Positions 23,682 to 34,272 of a stretch of 64,000 nucleotides of DNA are shown here, piece by piece. A program made the position numbers and the translations under genes. Below the pieces are notes generated by a model that saw nothing but the letters and a program-made list of their open reading frames with translations, searched no databases and was not told the DNA's origin. The first letter of the stretch is position 1. The number at the start of each line of letters is the position of its first letter. Where the stretch lies: positions 138,458,299-138,522,298 of the forward strand of contig OY998176.1 in the NCBI GenBank assembly GCA_963921935.1, given 5' to 3'. This DNA comes from Galeruca laticollis. Taxonomy: Eukaryota > Arthropoda > Insecta > Coleoptera > Chrysomelidae.

Positions 23682-23704
23682 GAGCAAAGTAACCCCGTTT
23701 TACG
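23682..23704 (-). repeat. Candidate terminal repeat of pogo copy B
   Basis: The minus strand begins CGTAAAACGGGGTTACTTTG at about 23703, and related GTAACCCC motifs lie at about 23490. The PLE coding frame resumes immediately after it (23704), which marks this as the element edge. The left terminus of copy B is missing. Confidence 0.45.
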
Positions 23705-24704
23705 GTATTCAAAATGAATGTTTATCAATGGGAAGCCCTATATCACCAATTTTGGCAAATATTTTTATGGACAGTTTAGAAAGAAAAATCTTTCAAAGTA
23801 ATATTTCAAAAAATGTTTTAGTTTGCTATAGATATGTAGTTGACATATTACCTTGTTTTATAAGTAGGTAGTGAACGGCAATTACACATATTTTTTAACC
23901 ACACTAATAATTTACAGCCAAAAATTGAATTTACATTAGAAGTTGAAAAAAATAGTTAAATAAATTTTCTTGATTTAAAAATTCAAAGAGTTAATAATGT
24001 ACTTGATTATTCAATTTACCGAAAACCAACACAGACTGATGTGACAATTCCATTCAATTCTAACCACCCTGTCTCACACAGACTAGCAGCATATAATTCA
24101 ATGATACATAGAGCTTTTTCAGTTCCTATGAACAAATGTAATTTTGATAGAGAAATCAATACAATTAAATGAAGAGCAACATCCAACGGTTATACATTAC
24201 ATATGATAAATGAACTAATTAATAAGAAAGAGGGAAAAGTGGCATTACAATTAATATATTCTAAATAAACTGAAGAAATGAGAACTTATAAAACCATCAC
24301 ATATGCCGGAACTTTTCTAATAGTATTTCAAAGATAATATCTTTAGCAACGAATAAAACAATTTCTTTCAAAACAAAAAGTAACGTAAGTATAAAACTGT
24401 TAAATATAAGAACAAAAATAACACCATTGAAGAAATCAGGTATATATAAACTTAAATGTCCATAATATAATGCTGTCTATTTACAGATTAAAACAATCCC
24501 ACTACGCAAAACATCTACTCCACACCAATCATTCGTGGACACGTAATACAGAACTAAAAGTACTACATATTTGTGATAAGAAACAAGAACTGGATTTTCT
24601 TGAAGAATTGGAAATTAGAAGACACTTAAGAAACCCACAATATGAAGTCGTCAATGAACAGATAAATCTAGGGAGTTCTCCACTTTTAAACGGTCTCCTT
24701 AAAT
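23704..24704 (+). pseudogene. Penelope-like element RT (partial) and GIY-YIG endonuclease remnant
   Basis: The frame enters in mid-RT with LSMGSPISPILANIFMDSLE (about 23730). It then has VCYRYVVDI (the usual Y.DD box degraded to YVVD), INFLDLKI, YSIYRKPTQTD and HRLAAYNSMIHRAF, all standard PLE RT boxes. Near 24440, GIYKLKCP starts the GIY-YIG nuclease. The nuclease middle is deleted, but its end KHLLHTNHSW and the C-terminal LEELEIRRHL remain (24470-24706). PLEs prime at chromosome ends or nicks made by the GIY-YIG nuclease. The 5' half is cut by pogo copy B. Confidence 0.8.
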
Positions 24705-24905
24705 GATAATTGTAAATATCAGCAGATAAAGTTTTCCTGGTTTACTATATCATTGCACAGTTATACTGATCTTAATTGGGAAAAATCATATCCAGGATAT
24801 CCCCATACGGCTAATAATATCTAAGGTTCAATATTCATAATATCACATCTTTTTCTTTTTTCTATTAACATATATTGAGTCAATCACAAGGTAGGTAACT
24901 TCTTG
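24705..24905 (+). other. PLE 3' region, left part
   Basis: From about 24758 the sequence (ACTGATCTTAATTGGGAAAA and onward) is the same as the 3' tail seen in the palindrome at 38103-38245. It is interrupted at 24905 by BEL copy B and resumes at 34160. TCTTG at 24901-24905 is the BEL target duplication. Confidence 0.75.
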
Positions 24906-25150
24906 CGTCGATAGCTGGTTCTGGATTTTTTTTTCATGGAAATAAGTGATAAATTGGAATATATCTTTATTCTAACAAAAACAACGTGAACATGACAATC
25001 GATAACAATCAACGTGAATCGTCTTCTTCTTTTTGACGTCTTTCTATTTTTCTTGACAAGCATGCGTCAGTGAGCGGACTGTGAACTTACAATGTTGCCG
25101 TTGTGATAATTATAATACAACAATATTCATGTTTTTAAAGCGAAGCGACA
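24906..25150 (-). repeat. BEL copy B 3' LTR (left)
   Basis: 245 bp. It starts CGTCGATAG, with the expected TGTCG mutated at its first base, and ends GCGACA. Small indels separate it from the right copy, so the insertion is not recent. Confidence 0.85.
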
Positions 25151-25339
25151 TGCCAGCCACCTTGAAAGTTTATGCTTTCAAATAATTAAATTAACAATAA
25201 AAAACAGCTTACAGAATACATAAAAAATGAAAATAAGCTGTAAACTAAAGTTCAGATTCAATGTCTGGTAAAGGACATATTTTATTTATAGCTCTTTTCA
25301 CTATATTTCCACTAGATACTAGACACTAACCACTCGTGA

Positions 25340-26890
25340 GACACCGTCTTTACCCGGGTGAAATTCCGTAATTTTAGCCATCGGCCATCTCAAAGGAGGT
25401 GTATCCTTTTCTACCAGTATAACGAGAGAACCAACCTTGCATTGATTCGCTATATCTTCCTTCTATTTGGACGGCTTCTGCAGAGAGGAAAGGTAATCGC
25501 GTGACCAAGCTTTCCAAAACTGCTGGTACAGCTGTTGAATGCGGTGAAATCTGGTAAGCCTATTTGAGTTAACATTGTCTTCGGGAATTTGTGGCATCGC
25601 TAAGAGTGATTCTCCTACTAGGAAATGCGTTGAGGTCAACGGAAGGTAATCATTGGGATCTTGGGAAATAGGAACAACGGGTCGTGAATTGAGACAAGCT
25701 TCGATCTGAGTCAAAATAGTGTGCAATTCATCGGAACGAACTAAACTTTCCCCTAAAATGCGTCTGAGATGAAATTTTAAAGATTTCACAGCGGCATCCC
25801 AAACCTTCCCCCCCCCCCCATATGCGGTGATCTTGCAGGTATAAAACTCCAATTTATTTCATTGTTTACTAGAAAATCATGTATTTTCTCAATATGAGTT
25901 TTGTTGTTAAGTAAATCAAATAGCTCTACAAAATAATTATTGGCTCCTTGGAAGTTACCACCGTTATCGGAATGAATTATGTAAGGTTTTCCGCGACGTG
26001 ATATGAAGCGCTTTAGAGCATTGAGAAACCCGTGTGTTGTTAGGTCGAGAACTAATTCGATATGAACAGCACGTGTCGTGAAACATACAAAAACGCAAAT
26101 GTACGATTTTACAAATTTACTGTTGCGCAAAGTACCCTCCCTGACCAATATTGGTCCCGCGTAATCAACACCACACTGATTGGAAGGGCGAGTTGGTATA
26201 ACGCGAGATGTAGGAAGTTGCCCCATTAAATACCCTGCCGGTTTGAGTTCAACCTTAAAACATACGATACATTGCCTTATTACCTTTTTCACTAAATTTT
26301 TGCCGTGAACTGGCCAATACTGCAAACGAATTATCGATAATAAATTTTGAGCCCCGGCGTGAAGATTACGTAGATGTTGTTCCTTTATAATAAGGTAAGT
26401 TAAAGGGTCGTCACGAGGAAGGATAATTGGATGTTTAGCGTTATATTCTAGGAATGAATTTTTTAAGCGCCCAGCTACACGAAGTATCCCGTCAGAATCT
26501 AAAAATGGCGCTAAATTTAAAATTGGACTTCTTGAACAAATATTTTTATTTGAATTTAAGCAATCACTCTCCTGAGAATAATGGTTTCTTTGCGCTAATC
26601 TGATCGAATTTGATTTTGTCATTTTCATCTCATCTGTCGTTAAACTGAGGTCACTGAATCTTTTGCCCTATTCTAAAACGTTAGAGAACCTATAAATATA
26701 CCCCACCACGCGTATTAGTTTGGTAAATCTGGAGTAACGCTTAAAAACCTCATTTGAAAATTCATTTTCGTTTTTCCTTGAAACCAAAGAAATAATATTA
26801 GATTTAAGTTCAGGTAAGTCAACTTTATTCGGTAAATTTAAATCTTTAAGATTCTCTTGAATTTTACGTAGAAAAGTAGGGCCAATCCAC
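25340..26890 (-). pseudogene. BEL copy B integrase and DUF5641 domain
   Basis: From 26890 leftward: LWWIGPTFL, DGILRVAGRLKNS, a zf-H2C2-like region (HLRNLHAGAQN; CIVCFKVE), then CGVDYAGPI (first Asp), IIHSDNGGNFQGANN (second Asp) and RSPHMGGGG. A run of 12 C at 25808-25819 breaks the frame here. The third catalytic residue, normally Glu in 'GG.WE', reads Asp in VWDAAVKS. The frame goes on with ACLNSRPVVPIS and FLVGESLL, then, after a stop near 25462, DUF5641 (VILVEKDTPPLRWPMAKI). There is a further stop near 26678. Confidence 0.85.
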
Positions 26891-27705
26891 CACAGATTAC
26901 AATCAGGCTAGGGACACTGCAGACCGTGCCATCTATAGAGCCCGTCGAGTAACTAAAATCGGTAGATAATTCCAAAAAATTAACGAAAACTGTAACGTCG
27001 TTAGTAATCAAATTTTATTGATTTTTATAACTGCGGATGCGCGATATCATATTGCTCGTCCCCATCCCCACATGTTATATGTTATACTGTTATCATTTCT
27101 TAGTTCAAGTGTAGAGGTTATTTTGAGGTTACGGTATTTTGGTGTATTTTTTAATTGCTATAGTGTAATATTTATCTGTTGTTTCGTTGCTTTATTGTTA
27201 TTAATTGAGAAGACAATGTCAAAGTGTATTCTGAAGGAGTAATGAGTGGTGTACTCGGTAAGTTTCATTAAAAAAATTTGAGCATTTTTTCTTTCACAAT
27301 TAACAACCATTATCTTCACTTTTATAAAGCACAGAGAATTTTTACTAATTTAATCGACAACTTTAGAGATCATGGTTGTTCTTTACATTAGCTAAACTGA
27401 AAATTGCTGCATTAATAAAGTAAATATTCCTTTTTACAGATTTGTTCCCCCAACCCAGGAAGATAAAATTAATATGGCTGAAAAGCAGTGGTAATGAATC
27501 ATTTAATTTGGCGACGAAGAAACGATGGAGGATGTGATCCCTTCATTTTCAAAAACAGTGTTTCTTTAGATTTGAGAAAGATGAAGAGAGGTTATTAAGA
27601 TAGTTTGATTTGCCTTCCCTTATGAGTGGAAATTAACAGAAATTGATGGTAAGTTTTATTGTATTCAATATAGCATGCTATAATTTTGGACATTTTAAAA
27701 TGTAA

Positions 27706-28196
27706 ATTGAGTGAACGAAAAGACGAGTAGTGAGTGTGTAATTTTATTAAAATTCCAGGTAAGCGCTTTCATCCATTAGACCATTCTGAAAGCTCTCGTC
27801 AAGAAAAAAATATACAGAAAGTGTCAAAAAACATCAAACCCTGTAACTGCTACATACAATGGAATGAAATGTTTGATGTTACATCATTATTTAACCAAAA
27901 TTTGTTAAAATTACTCTATAAAGAGTCTATACAATTGTAATTCACATAACGAAACGTCTAATTTGACTACCAACTAAATGATATGTGTGCACACCCTCTT
28001 TATAGGGTAATTTTAACAAATTCTACTTAAATAATGATGTAACATCAAATATTTTATTTCATTGTATGTACATTGTACCTGTTGTATGTTTTTCTCTTGT
28101 AGACAGCTTTGAGAATGACCTAATGACTGAAAGCGCTTAGCTGGAATTTTAATCAAATGACATACTCAGTACTTGTCTTTTCATTCACTCAATTTA
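27706..28196. repeat. Imperfect palindrome with two copies of the conserved hairpin block
   Basis: The left arm begins AATTGAGTGAACGAAAAGAC and the right arm ends GTCTTTTCATTCACTCAATT. Both contain AAGCGCTT and the GCTTT/GAAAGC hairpin in inverted orientation. CATTTTAAAATGTA is present on both outer sides (about 27691 and 28233) and may be a target duplication. The arms are about 240 bp and diverged. Confidence 0.65.
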
Positions 28197-28764
28197 TATC
28201 TAGTGTGTACACCATACTCAGACAATTGCATTTTAAAATGTATCCATTGAAAAAATAATAATCTGGGTTTCATTTTATGTTATAGCTATACTCCCTCTAC
28301 CAGCTATGGGATGGAAGGTATTGGTCCCTTGCCGATTTCCATATATTGGTGTGACAATTTATGGAAAATGAAAGTGACTATTAACTTTTGTTGAGGCATT
28401 ACGTCTAAGTATTTGGTCTAGCGGTAACCAAAAATCCAAAATATCCAATAAAGACAAAAAATAGTTAAAAATCAAGAATTCCTAAAAAAATCGAAAGCTT
28501 CAAAAAAGGGAATAAAAAAAACCAAACAAATTTATACATTCAAACGTTATTTGATATTTTTTTGGCTTAGTACAAAAACATGTGTAAACTTATTATTTCG
28601 ATAGTAATAATAAGTTGACATAAATTTTCAAACATATTTGTGTGTTTACTTATTTATTGTTGTTATTTTGTGTGTTTACTTGTAGAACCTCAACCAGAAA
28701 CGAGAAAGGACTCCATGAGATGGTGGGATTTTTAAGAACCCTTAGAAACATTTTAACAATCATA

Positions 28765-28872
28765 GACTGCCAGGAGCTGCAGAGTAACTTAAACTACCTT
28801 ATGCGATGGTATCATAAGAACAAAATGCTTTTAAATGTACAAATATGCAATATACTACGTTTAAGCTTGTGA
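28765..28872 (+). pseudogene. Short reverse transcriptase fragment captured in the 2.8-kb element
   Basis: The frame reads DCQELQSNLNYLMRWYHKNK and then MLLNVQICN. It matches the RT box after the catalytic motif in Jockey-type elements ('D...LQ.DL..L..WC..N.M.LNV.KC'). A TTGTAG acceptor-like sequence lies at 28681. No other RT motif is near, so only a fragment was captured. Confidence 0.5.
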
Positions 28873-29474
28873 TATAAACCTATTTAATACTTCCAGTAAA
28901 GAAATAATGATGTGTTTTAAGTGGAAATGAAATGTTAGATATATTATTTTAAATGTTGTGCAGTCACAAGTGCTGTTTAGCACTCTTATATGTCATTACT
29001 TGGCACCTTGTATTTACAGAGCTGGGCAGTATTTAACAAATTTTCCTTTAAAATATTTCAATTACTTTTGTTCTAACATTCACAGTAATTATACTCAAAT
29101 GTTTTCTTTCACAGAAAGTTGCCAAAAATAGTAGTTAACAACTCATTGCTAACACTTTATTTTGATTAAGTAAGTAGCAGTTATACTCTGGCAGTTTGTC
29201 CAGCTCTGTGTGTTTATACGAGTGTAATAATAAATTAATATAAACTTATCATACATAATTTTCTACTTTTATCTTGATTTAACATCATTTGAAAATCTTA
29301 TGATACTCCAATCTAGAATGTATGTTACTCAAATTATTGTTTAATTATTGCATAGTTTTTACACTATAATTTGTTTGTTAAGAAAAGTACTTTGTGAAAG
29401 AAATTATTTGTTGTGTTTTTTTATACCAAAATAAATAAATTGTTTATATGATTATTGTTTTATTTTTTCCAATT

Positions 29475-29590
29475 TAATTAACCATTTATGGTCCATCATT
29501 TGATATTTCATTTAACTCAACATCTAATCATTATTTAGTTAATGGAGTTAAATTGAATGAAATGTCAAATGATGGACTATGAATGGCTAT
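29475..29590. repeat. Hairpin near the right end of the 2.8-kb element
   Basis: Arms of about 45 nt: GGTCCATCATTTGATATTTC on the left and, on the opposite strand, the near-identical GTCCATCATTTGACATTTC. A loop of about 25 nt lies around TCTAATCATTATTTAG. Confidence 0.7.
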
Positions 29591-29759
29591 TTTGAAATAA
29601 AATAATCAAAATACAGTATATTTGAATATACCGCTAATCCGCCAAAACCTAAAATTACAGAAATCTTTCCAACACCACTCAGTTGTTCACTCGACGGGCT
29701 CTTTAGATGGCGCCACAATCAGTGTCTCATCTATCTGTGGGTTATCTGTGATTACAATC

Positions 29760-31418
29760 TGTAAGTGTGCGAGGATCAGTTCCGTGAGGAATCAAATCAG
29801 CGGGATTGTTTTCGCTTGTCACATGTTGCCAATCGTCAACATTCGTTAAATTAGTAATTTTAGTAACTCGATTCGCGACAAATGTTTTTAATTGAATAGG
29901 GTTTATTGATAGCCAAGCTAAGACAATCGTAGAGTCACTATAGTATACTGTTTTACAAATCGAAACATCTAGAGACCGCTTAACCGTGTTTATTAATTTT
30001 GATGATAGATGAGCTGCGAGTAATTCAAGCCTTGGCATTGTTACTCTTTTTATCGGTACCACCTTTGATTTTGCGCATAAAAGTCGTGAATAACGTTGCC
30101 CGTTTGAGTCTTCGGAACACATATAAATACAGGCTCCATATGCCTTTTCCGAAGCGTCGGAAAAACCGTGCATTTCTATTGTTACCGGTTGACTACAAAT
30201 TACTTGTCTAGATACCTCAAAATGTTGTAAAGTTTTTAGTTGGTAATCAAATTGGAACCATTGGTCATGAAGCTCCAGTGGTGATATTTAGTCCCGATGT
30301 AACTTTAGTAACCAAAGACTTTGTACAATAATTTTCGCTTTTATGACAACCGTGCCAATTTAACCTAACGGGTCGTAAATCTTTGCTATTGCTGAAAGTA
30401 TCGCTCGTTTAGTGACATATGCCTTATCAAACTCTATGTTAATGGAATATAACAGTGCATCTTGTTCAGGGATCCAAGCAATTCCTAAAGTTTTTAATTC
30501 TTTTGTTTCGGGTCTAATTACTAAATTTTCGATATCAGAATCCATGTTTGCAATTTCGTTAACAAGAGAATCTTTATTCGAGGTCCATTTTCTTAGCACA
30601 AATCCAACGCTACCTAAAATTCCGGTAAGCTCATGGGCCATTTCCATAGCTTCTTGATGAGTTTGTATACTGACCAAAAGATCGTCCATATAAAAGGAGT
30701 TTAAAAATACATTACACGTTCTAGGATATTTATTTTGAAATCTATGCGCTAACTCTACTAAACATCGGGTTGCGAGAAAAGATGCACAACTAGTGCCGTA
30801 CGTTACAGTAGCTAATTCAAAAACATTAATCGGTTCGTTACTATTAGATCGCCATAAAATTTGTTGATATTTTCTATCTTCTGGAGCGACTAATATCTGT
30901 CGGAACATCATTTTAATAACCGCGCTTAAAACTATGGGTCTTAACCTTAAACGTAATACAATAGAAAACAACTCGTCTTGTAGATAAGGACCTGTTAATA
31001 ATATATCATTTAGCGATAAACCGTTATTAGATTTTTGAGATGCGTCAAACACCACGCGACACTTTGTAGTGAGGCTCGACTCTAGAATAACCGGGTAATG
31101 TGGCATAAAATAACTTATATTTTTAGGACCTTCAATATTTTCAAAATAACCACTAAAATTCATATGACTTAGTTTTTCATATTCATTCATGAATTCGAAA
31201 TAATTTTTAAACAATTCTTCATCTCGTTTTAAACGCGGTTCGATGCTTAAAAACCACCTTAAGGCTGCTGCCTTGGAATCTCCTAGTTCAATTTCTACGT
31301 TTTTATCTAGTAAATGAGCAAAGGGTAATCTTACTATGAAACGACCTTCACGCGTTTGAGTTGTTGTATCTTTGAAATATTCCTCGCAAAAGGAATCTTC
31401 TAGGGACAATGATTTCAC
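29760..31418 (-). pseudogene. BEL copy B reverse transcriptase and RNase H
   Basis: RT from 31418: ALRWFLSIEPRLKRDEELF, YFMPHYPVI, CRVVFDASQKSNNGLSLND, GPYLQDELFSIVLRLR, then FYMDDLLVS with the catalytic YMDD, LRKWTSN and KIYDPLG. A stop near 30358 and a frameshift separate it from RNase H: MHGFSDASEKAYGACIY (first Asp), MPRLELLAAHL (Glu), YYSDSTIVLAWL (Asp) and TSENNPADL (last Asp). All key residues of both enzymes are visible. The RT frame itself is open for 352 codons. Together with the LTRs this is the best-preserved polymerase in the window. Confidence 0.9.
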
Positions 31419-31436
31419 CTGAGGAATCTCGTCTAG

Positions 31437-32130
31437 TTACCAAAACTTAGTCAACTCCATGTCTAACTGTTCATTAGATATGTTATGATTAAAATTACAT
31501 AATTTATTTGAAACCAATTCGCTATTAATGATTCTTCTGGTTAGAATCCATCCGAAATGCGTTTCTATCAATACTGGACCGTGTTCGCTTAATTTCAATT
31601 TACCGTTTCGTAAAATATAAAATATTTCAGCCCCTAAAAGAACATCGACTTCTTTGGGTTTATTAAATTTAACATCAGCTAATTTGATCGATGAAGGAAT
31701 TTTGATCAAATCGCTATTGAAATCTGTTACGGGTAATTTTTCCGTTATTTTTGGAATGACTAAAAATTCCAAATGTGCATTAAACTTACTTAATCTTGAT
31801 TTAATGTTCGTTTCTACCTCGTATTTTATTTTTGTTTTAGTTTGCCCTATACCTACGATCGGAATCAATGTGTTTTCTCTATAAAGTTTAAGTTTATTAG
31901 AAAATGTTTCTGTTATTAAATTCGACTGGCTTCCGGAATCTAACAATGCCGTACATTCTACAATATTTCCTGTATTGTCCTGAATTAAAACCGTGGCTGT
32001 ATATAACAATACTTGCGAACTATTATCATTCGAAACTTGACATATTTTTGCTAAATTTATTATTTGATTATCCGATATTCGCGACGAACTTTCTTTCGAT
32101 TCGCTTGGTATGTAAGAATGATTAGATACC
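31437..32130 (-). pseudogene. BEL copy B aspartic protease (DUF1758)
   Basis: The frame 32009-31437 has ATVLIQDNTGNIVECTALLD, then DSGSQSNLITE with the catalytic Asp in DSGSQ, VDVLLGAEIFYIL and THFGWILTGR-like THFGWILTRRI. These are the standard boxes of the DUF1758 retroviral-type protease that cuts BEL polyproteins. Upstream, to about 32130, is a Ser/His-rich linker. A stop follows DMELTKFW at 31437, just before the RT frame. Confidence 0.8.
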
Positions 32131-32228
32131 GCTGTATCATGGTGAGAATTCTTTTCTACTTTAGAATGTACGTGTTTATTCTCGTCGTTAACGTGTAAAG
32201 AAGTATTATGCTTTTTTCCGCATTTTTT

Positions 32229-32435
32229 TCAGCCGCTCGATTTGCACTGAAATTTATAATGTCCGAAACGCAGACAATTCGAACATACTTTAAGCTCTCT
32301 AACCTTTTCCAATTTTTCTTCAATAGACAGTTTTAAAAACTCCGAACATTGATATAGGAAATGTCGACATAGTCGACATTTATTAAATTTCGTTACAACA
32401 TATGATTGTGAAACAAACCTGTTTTTCTTATCCAT
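32229..32435 (-). pseudogene. BEL copy B nucleocapsid zinc region
   Basis: CRLCRHFLYQCSEF is followed by a charged helix (SIEEKLEKVRELK) and then CSNCLRFGHYKFQCKSSG. This double zinc pattern (C..C....H/C and CX2CX4HX4C) is typical of the BEL gag C-terminus and binds genomic RNA. It is separated from the main gag frame by stops. Confidence 0.75.
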
Positions 32436-32516
32436 ATCTTTTATTTCCGTGTTATGTTTTACATTACTCTTAAAACTACTATTCTCTTTCTGACTTCCTA
32501 CCTTTTCGTTAAACGA

Positions 32517-33431
32517 TTATTCTAATCTGATACATTTTTTCACCAAAAAACCCTTTAATCTTTCTAATGTAGGTAACCCATCTTCGTCTTTGAGATTATC
32601 CCACTCTTGCCTAGTATACCTATCTAACTTTTTCAAAATTAACTGAACTAATGAAATAGCCCATGCTTGAGTTTGTATATTCAGTTTTTCTAAAACACTT
32701 ATGTGATGTGTAACCGTGTCTAATAAGTTTGTGTGCGATTGTTTTGTTACTTCCGGTAAGTTAAATAATAGACCTTTCACGTGATGTACGACTAATTGCC
32801 TTCTATTTTTAAATCTGTTTTTCAAAACTCTTATAGCTTCTTTATAACTTTCATCTGCCACATCATATCTCTCTATTACCTTCAAAGCCGCACCTTTGCA
32901 ACAACCGCGCAAATAAATAAATTTTTGAGCATCCGTTAAATCTCTCCTATTTTCTACGCATGAATTAAATACATCCAAAAAACTTTTCCACGTTTCAATA
33001 GTTCCGTAAAAAACCGGTAATGGCACATCTAGTAATTGTACCGAAATACGACCTGGAGCCAACCCTGACTCATCCCTGGCTGCGACCAAAGGCGTTGGTG
33101 GTGTTGCCACCTTGTCCTAACCCTGCCAGAGTAAGTCCTTTGCGCGAGCAATACTATCATAATATCTTTCCTCTATGACCTCACGCTGTTCACCTTCTAT
33201 TGGCTCTAAATATTCTAATCGAGATTGCACCGTGTTAAAATTTTGAAAATCCGTTTCCATACCTTTCAATCTTGTTTCGATTTGCGCCAGTTTGACATAA
33301 TTTTTGGGTACTCTTATAAACACTTCAAATCGTGTTAATTTTGATTTCAGTATACCGCGTTCATGTTTTAATTCTCTTAACTCTTCTTGCTTTCGAATTT
33401 CAATTGTATTATTTTCTTCTTCGTTAGACAT
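32517..33431 (-). pseudogene. BEL copy B gag
   Basis: ATG at 33431 starts MSNEEENNTIEIRKQEELRE, a charged coiled-coil segment. One in-frame stop (33114-33116) interrupts a frame that otherwise runs to 32517. The second part has PLPVFYGTIETWKSFLDVFN, YLRGCCKGAALKVIERYDV, YKEAIRVLKNRF and AWISLVQLILKKLD-like boxes, the DUF1759 gag core. It would form the capsid. Only the single stop kills this part. Confidence 0.85.
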
Positions 33432-33881
33432 TTTATTTTATAAATAGAAAAAAACTGTTTAAATGTGTGAAATTTATTGACAGTTGAAATATCTTTGAAT
33501 ACGAGAAAACGTGACAACTCTTAAAGCTTTAATATACGAGACTATTTACCTATGAATATTTGTAATCAACGTGATAAAAAACCTTTAAATACGTTAAGAA
33601 ACCAAATGACGTGAAAACTTTTAAAAAATTATTGTGAATATATCTTCGTGATAAACCAAAGTACGAGAAAATTCCTTGTAAAATATCTTGAAATAGGTAT
33701 GTGATAAAACTAAAATACGAGACAAATCTTTGTATTGGTAACTATATTATCGAGCACGAGTTGAATCTCATACGTATTTTACCACAGATCGAGCATGCAA
33801 CAAAGGAATAAGTAAGGTTAGAATGTTAGGAATGTGGAATGATAGGTACTCACTCGTATTTTCCAGTTTCTATATCACTTT

Positions 33882-33901
33882 TCCATCCGGCTCGAAGACC
33901 A
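33882..33901 (-). other. Primer-binding site of BEL copy B
   Basis: TGGTCTTCGAGCCGGATGGA on the minus strand lies 3 bp inside the 5' LTR edge (33905). It resembles the site of copy A at 11665. The priming tRNA was not identified. Confidence 0.65.
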
Positions 33902-33904
33902 TTT

Positions 33905-34154
33905 TGTCGATAGTTGGTTCTGGATTTTTATTTTTATGGAAATAAGTGATAAATTGGAATATAACTTTATTCTAACAAAAACAACGTGAACATGACAATC
34001 GATAACAATCAACGTGAATCGTCTTCTTCTTTTTGACATCTTCCTATTTTTCTTGACAAGCATGCGTCAGTGATCGAACTGTGAACTCTCTTACAATGTT
34101 GCCATTGTGATAATTATAATACAACAATATTCATGTTTTTAAAGCGCAGCGACA
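33905..34154 (-). repeat. BEL copy B 5' LTR (right)
   Basis: 250 bp, TGTCGATAG to GCGACA, matching 24906-25150 almost throughout. The longest visible difference is a small insertion near 34088. Confidence 0.85.
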
Positions 34155-34159
34155 TCTTG

Positions 34160-34272
34160 GTCTATTAAACATCAGGTAGGCATCAAATGAAATGTAACTT
34201 CTGTCATTCTGACGATGATATTTAATGTCGAATCAATTGTCAACAGTAAGTTTCATTTAAAACACTAATCCC
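34160..34272 (+). other. PLE 3' region, right part, with a degenerate hammerhead core
   Basis: Resumes the PLE tail cut by BEL copy B, with GTCTATTAAACATCAGGTAG as in the palindrome at 38250. CTGACGA is present at 34209 but the downstream GAAAC has become GAATC. A short deletion follows before TTTCATTTAAAACACT. Confidence 0.7.
34196..34245 (+). ncRNA. Degenerate hammerhead motif in PLE tail
   Basis: CTGACGA at 34209 and AATTGTC are kept, but stem II is weakened and GAAAC reads GAATC. It is probably inactive. It confirms that the motif belongs to the PLE tail and not to the palindrome alone. Confidence 0.55.

Larger units (their letters stand above)
26905..29749. mobile_element. Unassigned 2.8-kb DNA element inserted in BEL copy B
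   Basis: GATTACAATC is duplicated on both sides (26895-26904 and 29750-29759). Removing the insert restores the BEL frame TDC-NLWWIGP. Both ends carry an inverted subterminal motif: GACACTG and then AGAGCCCGTCGAGT at about 26936, and the same on the other strand at about 29692. A 10-bp duplication is in the range of Mutator-like elements, but no transposase is visible. Inside are a palindrome (27706-28196), a small RT fragment and a 3' hairpin. Confidence 0.7.
24906..34154 (-). mobile_element. BEL/Pao LTR retrotransposon copy B, nearly complete
   Basis: Two similar LTRs (24906-25150 and 33905-34154) flank gag, protease, RT, RNase H and integrase in BEL order on the minus strand. A 5-bp duplication TCTTG (24901-24905 and 34155-34159) brackets the element. 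The flanks rejoin into a PLE 3' tail. A 2845-bp unrelated insertion (26905-29749) lies between RNase H and integrase. The LTRs begin TGTCG (CGTCG in the left copy) and end CGACA. Confidence 0.9.
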
